Assembly: GCF_002741055.1 (NCBI RefSeq)
Contig: NZ_CP016809.1
Coordinates: 4,814,501 to 4,878,500 of the forward strand
Direction: 5' to 3'
Origin: Paenibacillus ihbetae
GTDB lineage: Bacteria > Bacillota > Bacilli > Paenibacillales > Paenibacillaceae
DNA length: 64,000 bases
The notes under the pieces are model-generated. The model worked only from the letters and a program-made list of their open reading frames with translations. It ran no database searches and was not told the DNA's origin. The position numbers and the translations under genes are program-made. This document shows, one piece after another, positions 62,873 to 64,000 of this stretch (positions are counted from its first letter, which is position 1; the number at the start of each line of letters is the position of its first letter).

Positions 62873-64000
62873 ATGATGAGCTTCAACTTCAAGCGCTGGC
62901 TGTCCATGGTTCTGGTCATCGCGCTTACGGCGGGGGTGTTTCCTGCGGCGGGAAGGCCTGCTTCGGCTCAGGGGGCCGTACCGGCCGGCAATTTGCTAAT
63001 GAATTCGGACTTTGAAGCCGTAACGGCCAAGTCCACTTGGCTGAACCAGGTCGCGCCGGAGCATGTCAGCGAATGGAGGGCGGCCGGAAACCCGGTGTTT
63101 GCGGTGGATCAGGACGTGTATTATAGCGGGAGCCGCTCGGTTTCCATTTCCGGCACCGCTTCCGGCACCGACCGGGGAGCGATTACGCTGCCTGCGGCAG
63201 GGATTGAAGCCGGCAAAAGCTACTTGCTCACCGGCATGTATAAGCTCGAGCAGGTGACGGATCAGGTCGTGGTACGCTTTCAGTACAAGCGGAACGGCTC
63301 GAGCAGCATCAGCTATGCGGTCCAAGGGCAGAAGGGAACCCGGGATTGGACCCGCTTCAGCCATGTCATCCATGTCGCTTCCGATATGGATGCGAGCCCG
63401 CAGGGAAAGGTGGAGGCGTTTCTGGAAAAATCGGCGGGCACAGTATGGTTCGACCAGCTTTCCCTTCGGGAATATGTCCCGCTTGAGGAATTTACGCTCG
63501 ATCCGCAGATCATCAGCTTGAGAGCGGGCGAAGCCGGACGCATTCAGGCATCCTTTGCACCGGAGAATGCGTCCGATACCTTCCTGGAGTGGAGCTCCTC
63601 CAACACGGTCGCGGCATCGGTGTATCAGACGGGAGAAGTAACGGCGCATCATGCGGGTTATTCGGTCATTTCCGCCGCCTCCCACTCGTCGGGCATAACG
63701 AGGCAGGCCGTGGTCACGGTAGACACTCCGCCAGGCTTGGCCGCCGAGCCCTATGCGGGCAACGTGAATGAAAACGGCGTCTTGGACGGGCAGCTGACCG
63801 CTGCGGACAGCTCCGGCACCTCCGGCGGCTCCGTTTCTTTTGAGCTGGCCGCTGCGCCCCGCCACGGCACGGTAAGCGTCTCTTCCGACGGTTCGTTCCG
63901 CTATTACCCGAACCGGGATTACGCCGGCCCGGATTCCTTCCTGTTTGTGGCTAACGGCACGGAGGGAGGGCCTGCCGCTGCGGCGGCCATGATCGAGGTG
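62873..64000 (+). CDS. Secreted multidomain carbohydrate-active protein, 3' truncated by window edge
   Basis: Open to the last base: 376 codons visible. AGGGAGG lies 5-8 bases before ATG 62873 or 62876. Signal peptide to about residue 34 (ASAQG), a CBM4/9-like module (about 38-200: LLMNSDFEAV...GSRSVSIS...WFDQLSLREY), a bacterial Ig-like Big_2 module (about 205-285: WSSSNTVAASVYQTGEVTAHHAGYSVISA), then a cadherin-like repeat (LAAAPRHGTVSVSSDGSFRYYPNRDYAGPDSFLF). The catalytic part lies beyond the window. Position after GH88 and DUF4091 genes makes a polysaccharide lyase a reasonable guess, not shown. Confidence 0.85.
   Translation, partial: MMSFNFKRWLSMVLVIALTAGVFPAAGRPASAQGAVPAGNLLMNSDFEAVTAKSTWLNQVAPEHVSEWRAAGNPVFAVDQDVYYSGSRSVSISGTASGTDRGAITLPAAGIEAGKSYLLTGMYKLEQVTDQVVVRFQYKRNGSSSISYAVQGQKGTRDWTRFSHVIHVASDMDASPQGKVEAFLEKSAGTVWFDQLSLREYVPLEEFTLDPQIISLRAGEAGRIQASFAPENASDTFLEWSSSNTVAASVYQTGEVTAHHAGYSVISAASHSSGITRQAVVTVDTPPGLAAEPYAGNVNENGVLDGQLTAADSSGTSGGSVSFELAAAPRHGTVSVSSDGSFRYYPNRDYAGPDSFLFVANGTEGGPAAAAAMIEV

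Overview
The window looks like chromosomal DNA of a Paenibacillus-type Bacillota. The evidence is the mid-50s GC content, strong AGGAGG-type ribosome binding sites with frequent TTG and GTG starts, a tyrosine T-box, S-layer-homology domains, large membrane-bound AraC/YesN regulators, and repeated LplA/LplB/YtcP-type sugar ABC importers beside glycoside hydrolase genes. The species is inferred from gene content only. Both ends cut through genes: an AraC-type regulator on the left and a secreted multidomain protein on the right.

Layout. 0-6.7 kb: truncated AraC regulator, then a 1692-residue S-layer-anchored 5'-nucleotidase fusion. 6.7-9.8 kb: minus-strand MarR / MFS / saccharopine-dehydrogenase-like operon with two copies of one palindromic operator. 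9.87-11.6 kb: promoter, tyrosine T-box and tyrS. 11.6-13.7 kb: imperfect tandem repeat and a DrrAB-type ABC exporter. 13.9-24.2 kb: glycan-utilisation block (GH43, solute-binding lipoprotein, two permeases, two tandem GH2 paralogues, secreted GH43) with a consensus promoter overlapped by a perfect cre site. 24.4-25.4 kb: an ArsR-type HTH fused to a large C-terminal domain. 25.7-27.6 kb: an SR1P-like small protein whose terminator hairpin is split and duplicated by an IS1182-type element.

28.7-35 kb: metallophosphoesterase, GlpP antiterminator and a UgpB-C-A-E-like glycerol-phosphate importer behind a leader terminator. 36-43.3 kb, the most striking part: a sigma-54 island. It has an enhancer-binding regulator, divergent proline dehydrogenase and P5C dehydrogenase genes with facing -24/-12 promoters, rpoN itself, and an aspartase-family gene that has lost its catalytic signatures but has its own perfect -24/-12 promoter.

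43.4-56.2 kb is mixed: GNAT acetyltransferase, SdpR/SdpI-like pair, GH43, MgtE, aldo/keto reductase, YhaM nuclease, two-component system, DUF418 membrane protein and a full-length YesN-like regulator. 56.4-64 kb is a second glycan operon (lipoprotein, two permeases, GH88 unsaturated glucuronyl hydrolase, DUF4091/GH123-like protein, secreted protein cut by the edge), probably for importing and cleaving uronic-acid oligosaccharides made by a polysaccharide lyase.

Carbon catabolite control recurs. Perfect or 13/14 cre matches sit before both glycan operons, the minus-strand GH43 and the sigma-54 regulator gene. No rRNA, tRNA or CRISPR array was seen.
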